Source: Paenibacillus_D tarimensis_A
GTDB taxonomy: Bacteria; Bacillota; Bacilli; Paenibacillales; Paenibacillaceae
Direction of reading: 5' to 3'
DNA length: 64,000 nucleotides
Assembly: GCA_041281825.1 (NCBI GenBank)
Contig: CP166298.1
Coordinates: 620,001-684,000 of the forward strand
Position numbers and translations under genes: made by a program. Positions 59,807 through 64,000 of the stretch are shown here, in pieces. The notes under the pieces are model-generated. The model did not search any database. It worked only from the letters and a program-made list of their open reading frames with translations, and was not told the DNA's origin. The first letter of the stretch is position 1. Every line of letters begins with the position of its first letter.

Positions 59807-59891
59807 ATTAAGGGAGAATAAAAGCAGAATTGTCAGAGGAATGAGGGGTAATAACTTCGAATTAAAGCAAAAATAAACAGGGGGGGATTTT

Positions 59892-61565
59892 ATGGAAAAG
59901 GAGCGCGTATCCATGCTGGAATGTCGGGATGATGTATTGTTTTTAACGAAAATGCTGGTCCGGATTAAAAGTATCGTGAATACAACCGGCGAAAAGGAGA
60001 TCGCCCAAACATTGTATTCGCTCATTGCTTCGCTGCCGTATTTTCAGCAAAATCCGTCATATCTTATCAAAGCGCAGACCGTAGACGACGATGTCGAGCG
60101 TTATAATGTCATGGCCTTCGTCAAAGGGACAAAACTGGCAAGCAGTAATACCGTCATCCTGATGGGACATATCGATACGGTCGGCATCGATGATTACAGC
60201 CAGCTGGAATCGTTGGCGTGTGAGCCTGATGAGTTGAAGGAAGCGTTGGTCTCGGAAGATCTTCCTGATGAGATCCGTCAGCATTTGGAATCGGAAGAGT
60301 GGTTGTTCGGCCGCGGAGCGTTGGATATGAAAAGCGGCGTTGCCGGGCATTTCTACCTGCTGAAGTATTATTCCGAGCATCCGGAGCAGTTGGCGGGGAA
60401 TCTGGTGTTCCTTGCCGAATGCGATGAGGAGGACCGCTCACACGGCATTTTATCAGCGCTCAAGCAGCTGAAGGCATGGAAGGAAGAGCATCAGTTTGAC
60501 TATATTGCGGCGGTCAACGCCGATTTTGTAGCGCCCCGGTATCCAGGGGACCCGAACCGCTACATTTACAAAGGCACTGTCGGCAAACTGCTGCCCGCCT
60601 TTTACATTGTCGGTACGGAAACCCATGCGGGGGCCTGCTTCGAAGGGCTGGATCCGAATTGGATCGCTGCCGAGCTGACAAGGCAGCTGAACTACAACCC
60701 GGAATTATGCAACGAAGCTTTCGGGGAATTAACCGTGCCGCCCGTGTCGCTGAAGCAGACGGATCTGAAACCCGCATATAGCGTGCAGACAGCCCTTTCG
60801 GCTTATGTGTACTTTAATATGCTGATTTACTCCTGGACACCCATGGAAGTGCTGGAGAAGTTAAAGCGCCAAGCTGAAATTGCATTCGACAACGCGCTGA
60901 CGGCTTTCGAACAGCGGTACCGGGATTATTGTAAACGGAGCGGTGAGCCGGTGCGCGACATGACCTGGCGGCCAAACGTTTTCACCTATGAGGAAATGGA
61001 TCGGCTTTTACTTCACGATCATGGGGAAAGTTACGAACGGCATATGGAGCTGTTCAAAGAACAGCTGCTGCTCGATAGCTCGCTTGATTTAAGGATGTTC
61101 GCCATGAGGGTCGTGGAGGAAGCGTGGAAGTGGATGAAGGATAAGAGTCCGGCCATCGTCCTGTTTTTTGCTTCGCTGTACTCGCCGCGCGTGGAGCTGA
61201 CCGGGAAGAATCCCAAGGAAGAACGGCTGATCGAGGCGCTGGATGAGGCCGTACGTTCGATTCAGGACATGTATGAGCATCCGATTCGCGTCAAACCTTT
61301 TTTTCCATATATCTCGGATATGAGCTTTATCAGTATCAGTGATGATGAAGAAGCGATCGCAAAGGAAACGGCGAATAATCCTGCCTGGAACAGCAAGCTT
61401 TCCGTTAACTATCAAGATATTCGCGATCTGGATGTGCCGGTCATCAATATCGGGCCATACGGGTTTGATGCGCATAAAAAGTATGAGCGGACGGAAGTAA
61501 ACTATTCCCTGTACATTGTCCCCAATTTAACGAATCGGGTCATTAGACGCTTGCTGGCGCATTGA
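59892..61565 (+). CDS. M20 family peptidase, RocB-like
   Basis: A 557-residue zinc peptidase-like protein. The M20 metal sites are visible: MGHIDTVG (near 90), GRGALDMKSGVAGH (near 142) and ECDEEDRSHG (near 176). The long C-terminal half is characteristic of RocB, an arginine-utilisation protein of Bacillus, rather than of ordinary aminoacylases. ATG follows GGGGGGA by 5 bases; a second ATG seven codons later (MLECRDD) is possible. Rather distant from other roc genes here, so the substrate is uncertain. Confidence 0.85.
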   Translation: MEKERVSMLECRDDVLFLTKMLVRIKSIVNTTGEKEIAQTLYSLIASLPYFQQNPSYLIKAQTVDDDVERYNVMAFVKGTKLASSNTVILMGHIDTVGIDDYSQLESLACEPDELKEALVSEDLPDEIRQHLESEEWLFGRGALDMKSGVAGHFYLLKYYSEHPEQLAGNLVFLAECDEEDRSHGILSALKQLKAWKEEHQFDYIAAVNADFVAPRYPGDPNRYIYKGTVGKLLPAFYIVGTETHAGACFEGLDPNWIAAELTRQLNYNPELCNEAFGELTVPPVSLKQTDLKPAYSVQTALSAYVYFNMLIYSWTPMEVLEKLKRQAEIAFDNALTAFEQRYRDYCKRSGEPVRDMTWRPNVFTYEEMDRLLLHDHGESYERHMELFKEQLLLDSSLDLRMFAMRVVEEAWKWMKDKSPAIVLFFASLYSPRVELTGKNPKEERLIEALDEAVRSIQDMYEHPIRVKPFFPYISDMSFISISDDEEAIAKETANNPAWNSKLSVNYQDIRDLDVPVINIGPYGFDAHKKYERTEVNYSLYIVPNLTNRVIRRLLAH

Positions 61566-61592
61566 CACAATCCTACCAATCGTTAATATAAT
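61562..61592 (+). promoter_or_regulatory. Promoter of the MTHFR-like gene
   Basis: TTGACA (61562-61567) overlaps the stop of the RocB-like gene. TATAAT is at 61587-61592, giving a 19-base spacer; TAATAT at 61584-61589 with a 16-base spacer is an alternative. Confidence 0.6.
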
Positions 61593-61624
61593 AGAAAAGA
61601 AGACAACGTCAGGGGGTGGACAAC

Positions 61625-62566
61625 ATGTTAAGAGATAAGATAGCAGGCAGAAAGGCCGGAATTATAACCTACGGCATGACGCCGCCCAAGGCCGCGCATG
61701 ATCCGGACAAGATAAGCGAGATTTCACAGAAGCAATGTGAACGACTTCAAGGACTCGATATAGACGCCTTAATTCTTTACGATGTACAGGAGGAATCCGA
61801 CCGGATCGATGCGGAAAGGCCGTTTCCTTATTTGGAGACGATCGATCCGACAATTTATAGCCGTAAATATTTAAGCGCATTAAACGTTCCGAAGGTTATT
61901 TATCGCTGTGTCGGGAAATACTCCGGGGACGAATTGACGGATTGGATCAAGGCCGACGCGGAACAAGACCGATTTGCCGTGTTTGTCGGCGCGTCTTCCA
62001 GCAAACAGGAGATCAAATTAAGTTTAGCAGAGGCTTATCAATTAAGCGGGAAGTTGAATGACCGTTTGACCCTCGGCGGAGTGGTGATCCCTGAAAGGCA
62101 TATGAAGAAAAACGATGAGCATTTGCGGGTAGTAAACAAGACAGCGAACGGTTGCGATTTTTTCATTTCCCAGGCCACCTATAATGTTGAAGCAACCAAA
62201 AACTTTTTGTCCGATTATTATTATTACTGCAGAGAAAATGGACTGGAAATGGTGCCGATTCTGATCAACCTTGCGCCTTGCGGATCTCCCAAAACGTTGG
62301 AATTTATGAAGTGGCTCGGCATCAGCATACCGAAATGGCTCGAAAACGATTTGAAATATTCAAATGATGTTCTTGATCAGTCGATCCGGCTGTCGCAAAA
62401 AATCTTCGAAGAACTGCTCGATTTCGGCCTGGAGAAGGGAATCCCTGTCGGCTGCAGCGTTGAGAGCGTATCTACGAGGAAAGTGGAAATCGAGGCTTCG
62501 ATTCAACTGGTTAAGGACATTAAATTAATGATCGGGAAAAAACTGAAGTCCTCCGCACTCATATAA
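61625..62566 (+). CDS. Methylenetetrahydrofolate reductase-like protein
   Basis: A 313-residue protein with the layout of the MTHFR barrel. Seen: AGIITYGMTPPKA at the start, LILYDVQEES and the middle block GVVIPERHMKKNDEHLRVVNK followed by GCDFFISQATYNVEATKNFL, GLEMVPILINLAPCG, and the late GIPVGCSVESVS. The GADF-like and IP(I/L) blocks fit FAD-linked MTHFR, but the protein is divergent from MetF and lacks the other methionine genes. ATG at 61625 follows AGGGGGTGG; GTG at 61616 is an alternative start. Function is uncertain: an MTHFR-like oxidoreductase. Confidence 0.7.
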   Translation: MLRDKIAGRKAGIITYGMTPPKAAHDPDKISEISQKQCERLQGLDIDALILYDVQEESDRIDAERPFPYLETIDPTIYSRKYLSALNVPKVIYRCVGKYSGDELTDWIKADAEQDRFAVFVGASSSKQEIKLSLAEAYQLSGKLNDRLTLGGVVIPERHMKKNDEHLRVVNKTANGCDFFISQATYNVEATKNFLSDYYYYCRENGLEMVPILINLAPCGSPKTLEFMKWLGISIPKWLENDLKYSNDVLDQSIRLSQKIFEELLDFGLEKGIPVGCSVESVSTRKVEIEASIQLVKDIKLMIGKKLKSSALI

Positions 62567-62581
62567 ATAGGCCAGAATAAA

Positions 62582-62615
62582 AATCCCCGTTATACGCAGG
62601 CGTATAACGGGGATT
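62582..62615. terminator. Bidirectional terminator, 16-bp stem
   Basis: AATCCCCGTTATACGC (62582-62597) pairs with GCGTATAACGGGGATT (62600-62615). The minus-strand exit reads GGATTTTTATT, so it is strongest for the 62622 gene. Confidence 0.9.
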
Positions 62616-62621
62616 CACATT

Positions 62622-63557
62622 TCATTTCAGCATTTCTTGGTAAAATTCATGTTCAACGTCGGCTAGTTCCCTTAACGTGTCGGAAACATTTTGGAAGTTA
62701 TGCTGAGTAATGTTCAACTGGCATTTGCCGAATAATTTCCCTTGCTTCAATTTTAATTGATGCAGTTGATAATTAAAGGGACGGAAAAAATCCGCATAAT
62801 CACCGGCTCGCCTTGAACCGACACTGAAGACAAAGTAAGATAAATGCCCGATTAAATGCGTCGAAGCTTCTCCGTCTTTGATACAATCGGCTAAGGCTAT
62901 AATGGCTTGTTTACCGTACAGCTTATCTTCTCTAGCCGCATCGTCTTGAGATTCTTTGTATATTCTTTTGAAAGATGCTGTTGCTTTTTCATAGATCTCA
63001 TCAACTGTCGGAGACGAGATACGAACCGGGGAAGTCCAATAGCGGTAACGCTTCGTGCGATAGAACACGTTCTCCGCTCTCCAAGCCTGTTCCAGAAGCT
63101 CATGTGACAACTGAGCAAACGGGAACCCGGCCGGATCTTGAACATAAATGTACTCATCGTCCGTGGCGTAAGCCAGGACATAATGATCTACCTCAAACAG
63201 ATTCTTGTAATTCGGATTATATTGCAAATAACCCATATCAAGAGGCCCGAGCACGACAGGCGATTGGTTTAAAACATGCTTTAACTGCCGGATCGGCGGT
63301 TCAGCCTTATCGCTCTTGTAATTCTCCTCAAACTCGAATCCAAGTATCCGCAATGCTTGACTAATGCCTTTATCAGGCATACCCGCCCTACTGCTGAAGT
63401 ACGGCAGATGATCTCCCCGCTCTACCCACATCGCTCCCAGACCGACACCGGTTAAAACTTCAATTAATGAAGGGGAAATATTCTCCCCTTGAGACGCTAA
63501 CAGTATTGAAGTTGAATTGGCATAACAATAAGCACCGTTTCCAATATACGGAACCAT
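62622..63557 (-). CDS. C39/BtrH-like papain-fold protein
   Basis: A 311-residue protein whose N-terminal half has a papain-like triad: Cys11 in GAYCYANS, His125 in VDHYVLAYA and Asp141 in VQDPAG. This fits the BtrH N-terminal or C39-like group, which includes acyltransferases of antibiotic pathways and peptide proteases. The C-terminal half is helical and unlike known domains. ATG at 63557 follows GGGAGAGG; the longer frame to 63653 overlaps the next gene and is rejected. No signal peptide or membrane segment. The reaction is unknown. Confidence 0.65.
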   Translation of the reverse strand: MVPYIGNGAYCYANSTSILLASQGENISPSLIEVLTGVGLGAMWVERGDHLPYFSSRAGMPDKGISQALRILGFEFEENYKSDKAEPPIRQLKHVLNQSPVVLGPLDMGYLQYNPNYKNLFEVDHYVLAYATDDEYIYVQDPAGFPFAQLSHELLEQAWRAENVFYRTKRYRYWTSPVRISSPTVDEIYEKATASFKRIYKESQDDAAREDKLYGKQAIIALADCIKDGEASTHLIGHLSYFVFSVGSRRAGDYADFFRPFNYQLHQLKLKQGKLFGKCQLNITQHNFQNVSDTLRELADVEHEFYQEMLK

Positions 63558-63594
63558 CAAGAACCTCTCCCTAAACGGACATCCGCTATTCGAT

Positions 63595-64000
63595 TCAGTC
63601 CGGAATGACCGGCAGACAATAATCGATAACATATCCTCCCTCGCGTTTGTCATTTCCAGTGCAGTAAATCTCCAGACAGGGTTTATCAGCTAACTGGAAG
63701 CCGCTGTCGGGAAGCCATTCACCATATAAATAATCCGCTGTCTTTCCCAGCTCGGAAATGGCCGTTTCAAACGGGGCTTTTTTGCTGACCTCGACTCTGC
63801 AAACGGCATACAGACCGCCCGGAATATCTTGAATTCCGAGTTCGCCGCTTGCATCCGTGATCTGTTCCGGGATGGTAAAAGCCGCATCGTACCTGCATCT
63901 ATGGCTAGAAGTAATGACGGGGTTGTCATATGTGATACCGATACTTAATGTTTCCGGCGTAAACAAATTCCGGGAAGCAACCCAGTTCGCAGCCTTTTGA
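63595..64000 (-). CDS. GyrI-like effector-binding domain, C-terminal fragment of a regulator
   Basis: The frame is open to the right window edge. About 135 residues are visible, beginning QKAANWVASRNL. GITYDNP, HRCRYDAAFTIPEQ, GIQDIPGGLYAVCRVEVSKK and GEWLPDSGFQLADKPCLEIY are the standard GyrI/Rob C-terminal blocks. The WVASRNL helix upstream of it shows that this is the effector domain of an AraC family regulator whose helix-turn-helix lies outside the window. It is 37 bases before the papain-fold gene, which it may regulate. A TTG at 63966 is a false start. Confidence 0.8.
   Translation of the reverse strand, partial: QKAANWVASRNLFTPETLSIGITYDNPVITSSHRCRYDAAFTIPEQITDASGELGIQDIPGGLYAVCRVEVSKKAPFETAISELGKTADYLYGEWLPDSGFQLADKPCLEIYCTGNDKREGGYVIDYCLPVIPD

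Larger units (their letters stand above)
59536..59891. other. Intergenic region with repeat copy and terminators
   Basis: No gene is supported. An imperfect stem at about 59570-59597 ending in TTTTTTTG probably ends the tsa transcript. AATTCTAAG near 59600 and CTTAGAATT near 59630 form an inverted repeat, repeat family 2 follows, and a clear small terminator lies at 59787-59806. Confidence 0.5.

Overview
The window looks like a chromosomal segment of a spore-forming, low- to mid-GC Gram-positive of the Paenibacillaceae (Paenibacillus, Cohnella or a close relative). The main pointers are a gerA-type spore germination operon, an SspH-type spore protein, an S-layer-homology protein, a paeninodin-type lasso peptide cluster, LplB/YtcP-type sugar permeases with a lipoprotein binding protein, and the thiL-tsaE-tsaB-rimI-tsaD gene order. 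No insertion sequence, prophage, rRNA, tRNA or CRISPR array was recognised.

Region 1 (1-9878) is the distal part of an AT-rich exopolysaccharide operon: the end of a probable flippase, a pyruvyl transferase, GT8, Wzy-like polymerase, two GT4 enzymes, WecG/TagA transferase, mannose-1-phosphate guanylyltransferase and UDP-glucose dehydrogenase. A structured intergenic RNA at about 2376-2500, with two interleaved pairing sets, is best explained as an EAR (epsC) antitermination element.

Region 2 (9900-22971) is a double lasso peptide cluster. The first unit is cyclase C1, precursor A1, the RRE protein B1, the protease B2, exporter D1 and a FliB-type lysine N-methylase. The second unit is an HPr-kinase-like peptide kinase K, cyclase C2, precursor A2 and exporter D2. 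B1, B2 and K occur once and presumably serve both precursors. A nucleotidyltransferase lies just upstream. Both cores are 24 residues, start with Ala or Gly, have Asp at position 9 and end in Ser. A further small peptide (22495-22719) has a hydrophobic N-terminus followed by a copy of the RRE-binding leader motif but no possible lasso core. The methylase and this leader mimic are the best candidates for undescribed biology here.

Region 3 (23488-38415) is a GC-richer carbohydrate locus: a GH97-like enzyme, two AraC regulators (one with a membrane sensor domain), an FAD oxidoreductase, two ABC permeases, a lipoprotein binding protein and a 1488-residue beta-helix enzyme resembling GH141 with Big2 domains.

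Region 4 (39262-54343) holds a Cys-rich small protein, an ABC-2 transporter pair, bactofilin with an M23 peptidase, a decayed copper amine oxidase N-domain gene, an NHEJ operon (ku, ligase, polymerase), spore and small proteins, a YcdB/SLH protein and the gerA operon. Five copies of a short hairpin repeat are scattered between genes here, and a second repeat of about 60 bp occurs in inverted orientation at 51222 and 59629.

Region 5 (54520-64000) is housekeeping: a YitT family protein, ThiL, the t6A tRNA modification genes, a RocB-like M20 peptidase, an MTHFR-like protein, a C39/BtrH-like protein and the end of an AraC/GyrI-type regulator cut by the window edge.
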